Shown: positions 27,056-35,496, counted from the stretch's first letter. The stretch is 48,100 nt of DNA from Streptomyces ossamyceticus (GCF_001418475.1 NZ_LIQX01000237.1:1-48100); one strand, 5' to 3'. Numbers and translations: made by a program. The notes: generated by a model from the sequence alone, not told the origin.

Positions 27056-27207
27056 GGGAGCAGTCGCACCGGTCCCACGAGGCCGTCATCGCGCACCCGC
27101 GCGATGTGTGTATGACCATCCCTTCCGAAGAACCTCATTCCGACGTCAGGTATGTCGTCGTAGTAGCCCCGTGCGATGAGCCGGTTGTTCAACGAGCTTG
27201 AGACCCG
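27056..27207. other. Unassigned junction sequence
   Basis: Codon bias here favours a leftward frame (RLIARGYYDDIPDVGMRFFG, DGHTHIARVRDDGLVGPVRL) that I cannot assign to a family. It has no start or end of its own between the DsbA fragment and the SDR fragment, so it is probably a piece of another gene captured in the rearrangement. Confidence 0.4.
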
Positions 27208-27390
27208 GTGCTCGACCTGCACAACGAGTTGGCGGGATCCGGTATCCACGCCGCGCACATCGCCATCAACACCTGGCTCCGCGAGGGCGGCCCCGAGGGC
27301 ATCCCCTCGGCCGGCCCCGAGCAGGTCGCGCCCCTGTACTGGGGCCTGTACGAGCGCCGCGACCAAGCCGAAGCCGTCTTCAACGGCTGA
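27208..27390 (+). pseudogene. SDR-type dehydrogenase, C-terminal fragment
   Basis: LDLHNELAGSGIHAAHIAIN, then PSAGPEQVAPLYWGLYERRD to the stop, is the C-terminal end typical of one SDR subgroup. A TGA sits three codons upstream of homology, so the rest is lost. It directly precedes an intact SDR of a different subgroup. Confidence 0.7.
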
Positions 27391-27435
27391 CACCCCCACC
27401 AACTCCCACTTCTCGAACACCGCGAGGACACCAGC

Positions 27436-28206
27436 ATGACCAGCACGCTCAGCGGCAAGACCGCTCTCGTCACCGGATCCAGCCGCGGTATCGGCCGGGC
27501 CACCGCCCTCGGCCTCGCCCGCGAGGGGGCCCTGGCCGCCGTGCACTACGGGCGCGACAAACAGGCCGCCCAGCAGACCGTCGACCTTATCGAGAAGGAC
27601 GGCGGACGGGCCTTTGCCGTCGGCGCGGAACTGGGCACGCCCGGCGCCGTCGACCAGCTGTTCCACCAGCTGGAGGCCGGACTGCGCGAACACACCGGCG
27701 AGACCGTCCTCGACATCCTGGTGAACAACGCCGCCTCGACGATGCCCGCCGGCAGCGTCCCGGAAGAGGTGTCAGCCGAGCAGATCAACGAGATCTTCGC
27801 AGTCAACGCCAAGGCCCCCTTCCTCCTCGTCCAGCGAGCTCTCGGGCTGATCCCGGACGGCGGACGCATCATCAACATCTCCTCCGCGGTCACGCGCATG
27901 GCTGAGCCGTCGCAGATCGTCTACGCGATGTCCAAGGGCGCGCTCGACCAGCTCACGCTGCACTTCGCCCGGCACCTCGCCCCTCAGCACATCACGGTCA
28001 ACAGCGTGCTCCCCGGTCTCACGGACAACGGCAGCGCGGTCTTCCAGATGCCCGGGGCGCGCGAACAGATGTCGCAGCTGTCGGCGTTCAAGCGCCTCGG
28101 TGAGCCGGAGGAGGTCGCCAATGTAGTGGTCTTCCTCGCCACCGACCGGGCGCGCTGGATCACCGGAGCCTCCCTCGACGCCACCGGCGGCAGCCTCCTC
28201 GGCTAG
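27436..28206 (+). CDS. Short-chain dehydrogenase/reductase
   Basis: The 256-residue classical SDR has the TGSSRGIG cofactor loop (residues 14-21), NNA motif (VNNAAS), catalytic Ser in INISS and YAMSK (Tyr/Lys). The C terminus WITGASLDATGGSLLG is standard. It reduces or oxidises a carbonyl with NAD(P)(H); substrate unknown. The ATG follows a CGAGGA sequence. It probably forms an operon with the DoxX gene 51 bp downstream. Confidence 0.92.
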   Translation: MTSTLSGKTALVTGSSRGIGRATALGLAREGALAAVHYGRDKQAAQQTVDLIEKDGGRAFAVGAELGTPGAVDQLFHQLEAGLREHTGETVLDILVNNAASTMPAGSVPEEVSAEQINEIFAVNAKAPFLLVQRALGLIPDGGRIINISSAVTRMAEPSQIVYAMSKGALDQLTLHFARHLAPQHITVNSVLPGLTDNGSAVFQMPGAREQMSQLSAFKRLGEPEEVANVVVFLATDRARWITGASLDATGGSLLG

Positions 28207-28257
28207 CGCTCCGCCGCGTCCCCTCCCTCGCTCTCTCCCCGAAGGACTCCACCCCTG

Positions 28258-28629
28258 ATGAACGTCTTCCTGTGGATCGTGCAGGCCGTACTGGCCGTCA
28301 TGTTCGCCATGGCCGGTGTCATGAAAACCACCCAGCCCAAGGACAAGCTCGTCGAGAAGCTGCCCTGGGTGGCCGACTTCTCAACCGGCACCGTCCGCTT
28401 CATCGGCATCGTGGAATGCGCCGGCGCCCTCGGTCTGATCCTGCCCGCGGCCACCGGTATCGCCACCGTACTGACACCACTGGCCGCTGTCGGCCTCGGT
28501 ATAACCATGCTGCTGGCCGCGACGTACCACGCCCGCAAGAAGGAATCCCCCGCGATCGGCCTCAACGCCGTCCTGCTGATCCTTGCCGTACTGGTGGCCT
28601 GGGGACGCTTCGGCCCGTACGGCCTCTGA
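28258..28629 (+). CDS. DoxX-family membrane protein
   Basis: The 123-residue four-helix membrane protein (FLWIVQAVLAVMFAMAGVMK; IVECAGALGLILPAATGI; PLAAVGLGITMLLAATYHA; AIGLNAVLLILAVLVAWGRF) matches the DoxX-like family. The family is linked to quinone/thiol redox chemistry at the membrane, which suits the surrounding detoxification genes. Closest upstream partner is the SDR. Confidence 0.85.
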   Translation: MNVFLWIVQAVLAVMFAMAGVMKTTQPKDKLVEKLPWVADFSTGTVRFIGIVECAGALGLILPAATGIATVLTPLAAVGLGITMLLAATYHARKKESPAIGLNAVLLILAVLVAWGRFGPYGL

Positions 28630-28700
28630 AGCCGCCATCCGCTCCAACTCCCAAGTACGGGGGCCCGGTTCGTCACAGATCACCGGGCCCCATCGCCCGC

Positions 28701-28738
28701 CCCACTTCTTACTTCTCCGCCCTGACCGCCCCACCGGC
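28701..28738 (+). repeat. 38-bp intergenic repeat, copy 2
   Basis: It is 37/38 identical to 26261-26298 and lies 10 bp before the start of the NAD(P)-binding stub. In this copy it runs directly into the ribosome-binding site AAGGA, suggesting it is the natural spacer of that gene. Confidence 0.9.
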
Positions 28739-28748
28739 AAGGAACCCC

Positions 28749-28814
28749 ATGCGTGTCACCGTCTTCGGCGGGACCGGCGGCATCGGCCGCCGTGTCGTCT
28801 GCGGGGCCCTGTGA
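28749..28814 (+). pseudogene. NmrA-like NAD(P)-binding protein, first 21 codons only
   Basis: AAGGA plus ATG opens MRVTVFGGTGGIGRRVVCGA, a perfect GxxGxxG Rossmann N terminus of NmrA/NAD(P)H-binding proteins. It then ends at a TGA, and that TGA is part of a repeated TGACGTTGCGCTTC-type sequence. The rest of the gene is gone, apparently cut by an insertion or rearrangement. Confidence 0.75.
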
Positions 28815-28858
28815 CGTTGCGCTTCAGTTGGCGGGTTGTGCGCGATGGCTGGCGGGCG
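28813..28858 (+). repeat. Direct repeat copy 1 (possible transposon end)
   Basis: GACGTTGCGCTTC followed by GCGGGTT and TGGCGGGC matches 29950-29995 at about 36 of 46 positions in the same orientation. It begins exactly where the NmrA-like stub loses homology. Confidence 0.6.
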
Positions 28859-28907
28859 GCCGGAAAACCGGGTGCGGCATGGTCTGGCCCTTCCCTACGC
28901 TGAAGTG

Positions 28908-29798
28908 ATGGACTCTGTGCAGGTCAGGCCGATGCACGAGAGTGATCTCCCGTCGGCTGAACGGGCTTCGGCGGTGACGTTCTTCGAGGCGGAGCGGGCC
29001 ACCAGGCGGGTCAGCGATCCTGAAGTCGAGGAACGTTCGGCGGTCGCCTCGAAGCAGTGGATCGACCGGATGCGCTTCTTCCTGAACGCCGACCCAGGAG
29101 GATGCTGGGTCGCGGTGGAGGCGGATGCAGGTACCGAAAGTGCGGTTGGGTTCGCCATCTCGCAGAACCGCGGCCGTCTGTGGTTTCTTGCTACCTACGG
29201 CGTGCTGCCCGGCTATCAGGGTCGGGGCATCGGCAAGGGCCTGATGGACGCCGCGCTCGCCCACGCCGACGGGCGCCCCGGCATCTTCTCCTCCAGCGTC
29301 CATCCCGGGGCGACCCGCCGATACCGGTTGGCGGGATTCTCGCTCCACCCGCAGTTGAGGATGGTCGGTACCGTCGACCGGTCCACCCTCCCCGCAGTCA
29401 ACGGCCTGCGGGAGGGCCGGTCCGACGACTTCGAGTGGATGGACCGGCTGGACCGGGATCTGCGTGTGGCGGGCCATGGTCCCGACCACGGCTACATGCT
29501 CAACACCCTCAGGCTGGTCGTGTCCGAAGACCGGGCCAGGCCGGGATACGTCTACATCGACGACCGAGGGCAGGCGTCGCTGCTGGCTGCCGCGGACCCG
29601 GAAACCGCGCAGAGACTGTTGTGGGAAGCCCTGGCCTCGTCACAGGGAAGGACCCTGGTCAACTGCATCACCGCCCCCAATGAGTGGGCGGTCGATGTCG
29701 GACTGGCCGCCCGTCTCGACATCGGCCAGGAGGGCTACATCGCCGTTCGCGACATGCCCGTCCCGGCGCCCTACCTCGCCAGCGGGCATTTCCTCTGA
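28908..29798 (+). CDS. GNAT-family N-acetyltransferase
   Basis: The 296-residue protein has the acetyl-CoA loop GVLPGYQGRGIGKGLMDAAL (about residue 95-115) and GRPGIFSSSVHP, with a second degenerate GNAT-like half after residue 170. The ATG at 28908 is preferred: homology starts at VQVRPMHESDLP, and the upstream extension lies in a repeat. It is the only intact gene between the two direct repeats. The substrate is unknown; two-domain GNATs of this kind include antibiotic- or amine-modifying enzymes. Confidence 0.8.
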   Translation: MDSVQVRPMHESDLPSAERASAVTFFEAERATRRVSDPEVEERSAVASKQWIDRMRFFLNADPGGCWVAVEADAGTESAVGFAISQNRGRLWFLATYGVLPGYQGRGIGKGLMDAALAHADGRPGIFSSSVHPGATRRYRLAGFSLHPQLRMVGTVDRSTLPAVNGLREGRSDDFEWMDRLDRDLRVAGHGPDHGYMLNTLRLVVSEDRARPGYVYIDDRGQASLLAAADPETAQRLLWEALASSQGRTLVNCITAPNEWAVDVGLAARLDIGQEGYIAVRDMPVPAPYLASGHFL

Positions 29799-29949
29799 CT
29801 GCTATAGCCGTTAGGGCAGTTCCGCCCCCACGTCTTATCGGAGGACCGGCCGTCCGTGACGCTCCAGCTGCCCGCCGGAGTCTCCATCGAAGCGAGGCTG
29901 CGGTGCCCTCCGCTCGTCTGAGACGAAAGCGCGGCGTCTTGGCCGACGA

Positions 29950-29995
29950 GACGTTGCGCTTCGGTCAGCGGGTTCTGCCGGGTGGTTGGCGGGCA
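29950..29995 (+). repeat. Direct repeat copy 2 (possible transposon end)
   Basis: Same orientation as copy 1, 1137 bp away, and 82 bp before the start of the TnsA-like gene. A shorter GGGTGGTTGG motif recurs inside it and again near 30013, as expected for an array of transposase-binding sites. Confidence 0.55.
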
Positions 29996-30076
29996 GAGTA
30001 GCGCCCTCGATGGGTGGTTGGTGCGGGTTTATGAGAACCGTTCGCGGGGTGCCGGCAACGGCGGTGTTCTGACGGC

Positions 30077-30847
30077 ATGGACGCCGTATTCCGTGAGGGA
30101 GACGCCGAGTCCTCCGTGGTCTGGTCCCATGCGTGCACGCTTGACGGTCTGTGTGCTCCGTACGCCCTGCCGGAAGGGGCGGTACGCCAGATGGACAGCG
30201 GTCCGGGCTGGGCACGCCGGTGGACCGCCACGTGGAAGACCGGCAAGGCTGACGTTGTCTGCCCGGTGAAGGACCTGGCCGGGGCGCCGGTGCTGTCCTC
30301 CGTTCCGCTGCGGCGTTTTTCCTGGCGCTCTGGCCAGGAACACCGTCCGGGGCTTGAGTGCCTGGTGTCCACGGGGCGCCAGCACGGGTTCGAGAGCCTC
30401 GCCGAGCGGCGGCGGCGGCTGCTGCTGCTGCTGCTGCTGGCATTGGACTTCGCCGGAGGCGTGAACGAGGTGCTGTCCCAGCCGTTCCGGCTGCGGTTCA
30501 CCGCTGAGGCGGGGCCGGGCGAGCACACTCCCGACTTCCTGGCGTTGGGGGCGGGCGCCGGCTGGCTGCTGGACGTCCGGCCTGCGGGGAGGATCAAGCC
30601 GGAGGACGAGCTTCAGTACTGGGCCCCGTCCCGCGGGTACGGGCCTGTCGGTCAGGGCTGTGCGAGGCTGCGCCCGTGGTCTGCCGCGTACGCCGCGAAG
30701 ACGTCCGTCGCCGTGCCACCGGTGTGCAGAAAGCGCTGGTCGAGTACGGCCGCGAGGTCCTTCAGCGCACCGGCCAGCACCTCACCCGCCAGGCGTACCT
30801 CCGATCGCCGGGCGGCCTGCCCTCGCCGGGCGAGGGTGGCGGCGTAG
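30077..30847 (+). pseudogene. TnsA-like transposon endonuclease subunit, 3'-truncated
   Basis: MDAVFREGDAESSVVWSHAC, PLRRFSWRSGQEHRPGLECL and LRFTAEAGPGEHTPDFLALG with WLLDVRPAGRIKPED match the TnsA-like heteromeric transposase endonucleases of actinobacterial Tn7/Tn5053-like elements. The E...D...V(R/K) nuclease core is recognisable. Homology stops near 30620. The frame then runs antisense through the end of the channel gene, so the last 75 codons are not original. No TniA/TnsB or ATPase gene follows. The LLL stretch is expanded by a triplet run at 30407-30439. Confidence 0.65.
30407..30439 (+). repeat. (CGG)4(CTG)7 trinucleotide run
   Basis: In the TnsA-like frame it codes four Arg and seven Leu at a place where relatives, from memory, have about two Arg and three Leu. 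Such runs grow by replication slippage and keep frame. Confidence 0.9.
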
Positions 30848-31530
30848 CCGACCGTGGCCGCCAGTGACGAATGGTCCTCCCCGTCATGGAAGTAGTACGC
30901 CTCGGCGTACTGGGTGAAGTCGATACGCACGCGCACGACATCGGTTGCCAGGCTGTCCAGCAACAGCGCCCCGGCGGTGCAGTCGATCTGCTGCGACGTC
31001 CGGTTCGCGTCGCGCAGCAGGGCCAGCCGGATGGCCAGGACCCTCCTGCGGGTCAGTGCCGGGTAGATCTCCAGCACCCAGGAGACCGTGGCCGTCAGGA
31101 GGGCGAAGCCGACGAGGGCTTCCAGTGGGGAGACCAGGCGCAGCCAGGCGTCGCCGGGTGCGATGTCCCCCAGGCCCAGGGTGGCCACCGTGACGAGCGA
31201 CAGGTACAGGGAGTCCAGGAGCGGGGGCGCCTGCGCCGCCTCGGAACCGGGTGAGAGGGCGAACGCCCCTGGCATGTGCGGCCAGTAGACGACGGCCCAG
31301 CCGAGGACGACGGTGAGGGCCCACATACCCACCACCGTGACCATGGCGAGCGGTCCTACGAGCCCGACGACACGTCGACGCGCGCGGAAGCGCCGGGCCA
31401 GGCGCCACATCGCCGTCATGACGAGGCGGCTCAGACCACCGTGGCGGGTGGGGTGCCAGAGGGTGTGGAAGAGGTCTCGCAGGGTGAGCATGACGAGCCC
31501 GGCGCCGATCAGCGAGACCAACCACTTCAT
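30652..31530 (-). CDS. Two-helix K+ channel-like membrane protein
   Basis: The 292-residue protein has an N-terminal span and an inner pair (VTVVGMWALTVVLGWAVVYW; LEALVGFALLTATVSWVLEI). Between them lies a pore loop with LSLVTVATLGLGDIAP. The filter reads TLGLGD instead of the common TVGYGD, so K+ selectivity may be altered. The C-terminal half is helical without an RCK domain. ATG at 31530 follows GGGAGAC; a GTG at 31548 is an in-frame alternative. Relatives occur beside universal stress proteins in actinobacteria. Confidence 0.78.
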   Translation of the reverse strand: MKWLVSLIGAGLVMLTLRDLFHTLWHPTRHGGLSRLVMTAMWRLARRFRARRRVVGLVGPLAMVTVVGMWALTVVLGWAVVYWPHMPGAFALSPGSEAAQAPPLLDSLYLSLVTVATLGLGDIAPGDAWLRLVSPLEALVGFALLTATVSWVLEIYPALTRRRVLAIRLALLRDANRTSQQIDCTAGALLLDSLATDVVRVRIDFTQYAEAYYFHDGEDHSSLAATVGYAATLARRGQAARRSEVRLAGEVLAGALKDLAAVLDQRFLHTGGTATDVFAAYAADHGRSLAQP

Positions 31531-31626
31531 CCATGTCTCCCACGGCACTGTCGCCTGAAGCGGAACCCCGCTTGCGGAGCCTACGGCCTGTCCGGCGGAT
31601 CCTGCCGCAGACGCCGAGGTCGGCGC

Positions 31627-31695
31627 GCCCGTCCGCGCGGATCAGGCCCGCCCGTCCGCGTGGATCAGGCCCGCCCGTCCGCGTGGATCAGCTGT
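31627..31695. repeat. Three 23-bp tandem repeats at the 3' end of the GH65 gene
   Basis: The unit GCCCGTCCGCGTGGATCAGG plus three bases is repeated three times. The third unit contains the GH65 stop codon and its last codons, so the gene end has been copied downstream. Confidence 0.9.
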
Positions 31696-34087
31696 CCGCC
31701 AGCACGAGCGTGCAGGTCTCTCCCGGTGCGATGGTGACGGCCCGGTCGGCCAGCACCACCCGGATCGGTGACTCCTCCGAGTCGGGCACTCTGATCTCCA
31801 GCTGCCCGCTCCGGCGCCGTACGCCGACACCCCAGTGGCCGCGGTAGCGCAAGGAGAACCCGTACTCCGAGAGCGCGGGAAGGGGCACCGGGTCCAGGCA
31901 GAGGGCGTCCTCACGCGTCTCAAGGCCCGTCAGCCCGCGTTGCACCAGGTCCAGGGTCCCGGCCATGGCGCCGAGGTGGATACCCTCGCCTGTGGTGCCG
32001 CCCTGGATGTCGGCGACGTCCGCCTCCAGGGCCTCCTGGACGTAGGTCCACGCCTCGGCTCGCCTGGCCCGGGCGAGGACGAGGCCGTGGACGAGGCCGC
32101 TGAGGGTGGAGCCGTGGCTGGTGCGCCGCAGGTAGTAGTCGACGGTCCGGCGCCAGACCTGATCGTCCACCTCGTACCCGAGACGGTGGAACAGGTTCCG
32201 CAGCTCGGCGGGCGAGAAGAGGTGGCCGAGCATCAGGACGTCGGCCTGTTTGGAGGCTTGGTAGCGGTTCACGGAATCGCCCTCGGCCTCGAGGATGCGG
32301 TCCAGCCGCCGGATGCTGTCGTAACGGGTGCGATAGGCGTCCCAGTCCAGCTCGGCGAGGTCGCCGTAGCCGTCGAACTGGCTGATGACTCCCTGGTGGA
32401 ACGGCACACTCAGCCGCCGGGAGACCTCCTCCCACTTCGGGAGTTCGCCGCTGTCCAGCTCGATGCGCTCGAACAGCTCCTGCCGACGCCATACCGGAAG
32501 GCGCCGCACCAGGTCCAGGGCGCGACTGAGCACCCAGACGGCGGTGACGTTCGTGTACGCGTTGTCGTCGAGTCCCGGCCGAGCGGCGTCCGGGTAGCCG
32601 TCGTGGTATTCGTCGGGGCCGACCACACCACGGATGCGGTACCGACCGAGGCTGGGGGCGAACTCCGCGCTGTCCGCCCAGAACCGGGCGATCTCCAGCA
32701 GCATCTCCGCGCCTTTGGTGTGCAGGTACTCGGTGTCACCGCTTGCCTCGCAGTACTGCCACACGTTGTAGGCGATCGCCGAACCGACGTGGTGCTGGAG
32801 CCGGGAGTGGTCCGGCAGCCACCGGCCCGAACGGGGGTTGAGGTGCACCTCCTGTGTCTCCTCACGGCCGTCGCTCCCGGACTGCCACGGGTACATCGCC
32901 CCTGCCCGGCCGGCCGCGCGAGCCGCGCGGCGTGCCTGCGGCAGGCGCCGGTGACGGTAGTTGAGCAGAGCCCGGGAGACCTCCGGGAAACGCAGGTTCA
33001 GGTACGGAAGCACGAACAACTCGTCCCAGAAGACATGCCCCCGGTACGCCTCGCCGTGCAGCCCACGGGCCGGCACCCCCACGTCCAGCTCAGCGGTGTG
33101 CGGCGACAACGTCTGCAGCACATGGAACAGATGCAGGCGCAGGACCCGTCCCGCCTCCCCCGGCACCCGGATGTCCGCGCTCCGCCACAACCGTGCCCAG
33201 GCGGCGACATGGGAGTCCACGAGCGCGGGGAAGTCGGCGGCCGTGGCCACTCGGTCGAGCGCCGCGCCGAGCGGGTCACTGATCGCCGGATCACGGGAGG
33301 TGTGCAGGGCCACTGTCTTGTCCACGACGGCGGGTCGGCCCGGAGCGACCGGGACCACCAGCCGGTGTACGGCACGGCGGTGAGACGGCCGAAGCTCCGA
33401 CGACGTGGGCGGCTGCCCGACGGCGACCGTACGGGCCGCCATGCCGATGCCCACCTCGGAGGTGCTGGTGCGGCAGCTCAGCCACGTGAGGTCGGGCGCG
33501 GACGCGCCGGTCCGTACACGGGCCAGGTGGTGACCGTCGAGGGATCTGTAACGGTGCACGTTGCTGTTGATCACATCGCCGTCAAGGGCGGCTTCGACCT
33601 CCAGGTCTCCCGACCACTCCTCGGCTGTGACGACGGTCCGCAGTGCGGCCAGGTGCGGATCCGCCATGTGCACCAAGCGGATCTGCTCCACGCTCAGCGT
33701 GCCCGCCGCCTCGTCCCGAAACCGGAACATGCGCGTCAGCGTGCCACGGCGCAGGTCCAGGGCGTGCCGGTGATCGAGCACGGGACGCGTGTCGGGTGAG
33801 ATCCACGGGCCCACCGATCCGTCGGCATGACGGAGACGGAAGCGCAGGAGCAGCCAGTTGGGGAGATTCACGAGGTCCTCGTTCACCACCCGCCGGCCGG
33901 CCACGGTCGACTCCAGGCGGTTGTAGACCCCGGCCGCGTAGGTGGCCGGGTAGTGCACCAGGCTCGCCCTGCTCTCGGGTACGGCGCCGCGGGTGGCGAA
34001 GTAGCCGTTGCCGAGCGTGCACAGCGATTCACGCAGCCGCTCGCCGGCCGGGTCGTAGCCCTCGTACTCCCAGGTCCACTCCGCCAT
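31688..34087 (-). CDS. Glycoside hydrolase family 65 protein (disaccharide phosphorylase/trehalase-like)
   Basis: The 799-residue protein has the GH65 N-terminal beta domain (MAEWTWEYEGYDPAGERLRE, LGNGYFATRGAVPE), the helical barrel and a C-terminal beta domain. The general acid Glu lies in VVGPDEYHDG (about residue 493), and HVFWDELFVLPYLNLRFPE is another family hallmark. Substrates may be trehalose, maltose or kojibiose, with phosphate or water; the sequence alone does not decide. The start at 34087 follows GGAGAGG. It is a close partner of the universal stress protein gene 58 bp upstream. In Mycobacterium the GH65 module of Rv2006 has the same neighbour family. Confidence 0.88.
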   Translation of the reverse strand: MAEWTWEYEGYDPAGERLRESLCTLGNGYFATRGAVPESRASLVHYPATYAAGVYNRLESTVAGRRVVNEDLVNLPNWLLLRFRLRHADGSVGPWISPDTRPVLDHRHALDLRRGTLTRMFRFRDEAAGTLSVEQIRLVHMADPHLAALRTVVTAEEWSGDLEVEAALDGDVINSNVHRYRSLDGHHLARVRTGASAPDLTWLSCRTSTSEVGIGMAARTVAVGQPPTSSELRPSHRRAVHRLVVPVAPGRPAVVDKTVALHTSRDPAISDPLGAALDRVATAADFPALVDSHVAAWARLWRSADIRVPGEAGRVLRLHLFHVLQTLSPHTAELDVGVPARGLHGEAYRGHVFWDELFVLPYLNLRFPEVSRALLNYRHRRLPQARRAARAAGRAGAMYPWQSGSDGREETQEVHLNPRSGRWLPDHSRLQHHVGSAIAYNVWQYCEASGDTEYLHTKGAEMLLEIARFWADSAEFAPSLGRYRIRGVVGPDEYHDGYPDAARPGLDDNAYTNVTAVWVLSRALDLVRRLPVWRRQELFERIELDSGELPKWEEVSRRLSVPFHQGVISQFDGYGDLAELDWDAYRTRYDSIRRLDRILEAEGDSVNRYQASKQADVLMLGHLFSPAELRNLFHRLGYEVDDQVWRRTVDYYLRRTSHGSTLSGLVHGLVLARARRAEAWTYVQEALEADVADIQGGTTGEGIHLGAMAGTLDLVQRGLTGLETREDALCLDPVPLPALSEYGFSLRYRGHWGVGVRRRSGQLEIRVPDSEESPIRVVLADRAVTIAPGETCTLVLADS

Positions 34088-34145
34088 CCGCCGTCCTCTC
34101 CTTCTCCCCTCACGAGGTGCGCGGGAGCATGAGACGCGTGTCGGG

Positions 34146-35030
34146 TCAGTCCCGTTGGGGGACGACGGCCACCGGGCACTCGGCATGATGCAGCAGGGCA
34201 TGGGCGACCCTGCCGAACTGCAGACCGACATGGCCGTGGTGCCTGCGCGCACCCACGACCACCAGGTCGGCGTCGGAGGAAGCATCCAGCAGGACCTTGT
34301 GGGCGGGGCCTTCGACAGCCTGTCGACGCACTTCTACCTGAGGGTGGTTCCGCACGGCGTCGCGCAGCACGTCGGTGAGGAGGGCGGAGGCGCGCTCCTC
34401 GTGGGCACCGGCGGCGTCGTCCGCGATCAGGGGATGGACCACGTGTTCCTGGGCGGGGCGGCGCCAGGCCCGTACGGCGTGCAGGGCGCAGCCGCGCGTC
34501 TCGGCCTCGTGGAAGGCGAACCGCACGGCAGCCGTGCCCTCCGTGGAGTCGCCGAGGCCGACCACTACCCGCCCGAAGGAGCCCTGCCGGTTCGGCTCAC
34601 CGCCGCGGACCACGATCACCGGGCACACGGCACGGGCGGCCACCGCGAGGCTGACCGATCCCAGCAGGATCCCGGCGATCCCACCGCGGCCGCGGGAGCC
34701 CGTGACCAGGGCGAAGGATTCATGAGCCGCGTGCAGGAGCGCGGTCACGGCGTCGTCGGGCAGTACGTCGCTGGAAACCTTCACCTCCGGGTTGCGCAGC
34801 CGGGCTCGTTCCGCGCAGGAAGCCGCGATGTGCTGGGCCATGACCTCTTCGGCGGGGCGGTCAGTGCCGAAGGACGGGCGGGCTCCCTCGTACCGCTCCC
34901 ACAGAGAGGCGTGGACGAGCCGAAGTGACAGCCCGAGACGCGCCGCCTCGTCCACCGCCCAGTCCACGGCCTCCAGGCTGGAATCCGATCCGTCGACACC
35001 CACGACCAGCGGGAGCTCCATGGTCACCAT
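34146..35030 (-). CDS. Universal stress protein, tandem UspA domains (1)
   Basis: The protein has 294 residues with two Usp domains. Domain 1 (LVVGVDGSDSSLEAVDWAV) has the ATP-binding GSRGRGGIAGILLGSVS. Domain 2 (RVVVGLGDSTEGTAAVRFAF) ends with VVVGARRHHGHVGLQFGRV, where the canonical G-x9-G(S/T) is altered to FGR. Start 35030 follows GGAGG; an inner ATG at 35021 is possible. Probably binds ATP and acts in survival under energy or oxygen limitation. A GGGGCTTTAGGGC element about 21 bp upstream is a weak candidate regulator site. Confidence 0.9.
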   Translation of the reverse strand: MVTMELPLVVGVDGSDSSLEAVDWAVDEAARLGLSLRLVHASLWERYEGARPSFGTDRPAEEVMAQHIAASCAERARLRNPEVKVSSDVLPDDAVTALLHAAHESFALVTGSRGRGGIAGILLGSVSLAVAARAVCPVIVVRGGEPNRQGSFGRVVVGLGDSTEGTAAVRFAFHEAETRGCALHAVRAWRRPAQEHVVHPLIADDAAGAHEERASALLTDVLRDAVRNHPQVEVRRQAVEGPAHKVLLDASSDADLVVVGARRHHGHVGLQFGRVAHALLHHAECPVAVVPQRD

Positions 35031-35298
35031 CACCTTCCTCCCCGGGCACTGCCCTAAAGCCCCTGTCAATACCGTCGCACCGCAAGGGTTCCGACGCGAC
35101 ACAGGGACCGGCTCTCGAAGGGGGTCTTCGGCCCGGGTTGCAGGGCGACGGTTTCCGACGATCGTGGAGTCATGCGGTGGGACAAGGAACGGGGCTCCAT
35201 CCCTCACATCGCCGCCACAGCCGCCGCATCGGTCTGATACGAGCCCGCTTCCGCTTCGAGGCCGGGGTGAAGGGAAGGGAGGGCGGTCGTGGCAGCCC

Positions 35299-35472
35299 TG
35301 TCACGCCTGTGAGTTCGACGCGGCTGCGGTCCGTGAGGCGTGCGGAAGCGACCCGGAGCTGGATCACGCGCTGTTGACCTACGTCGTCGGCGTGATCGCG
35401 GGCCGGCTCAGGTCCTCCCGGGTGCGGCCGCTCGACCTGTACGCACCCCATGGCGCCGGTGAGGTGCCCTGA
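35299..35472 (+). pseudogene. Relic: cyclic-nucleotide-binding protein C terminus
   Basis: CHACEFDAAAVREACGSDPE then LDHALLTYVVGVIAGRLRSS and RPLDLYAPHG matches the end of the Streptomyces cNMP-binding-domain proteins found beside universal stress genes. The beta-roll and ligand-binding cassette are missing upstream. It ends 24 bp before the CBS gene. Confidence 0.6.
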
Positions 35473-35496
35473 CGAGGCGAGACGAGGAGGATCGCG

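Noticed and set aside
28813..29995. Direct repeats as a complete composite transposon
   Set aside because: No transposase gene lies between them and no target-site duplication could be seen, so only a remnant is supported.
31835..33799. 654-codon rightward frame in the GH65 gene
   Set aside because: Antisense shadow; the GH65 catalytic motifs are on the minus strand.
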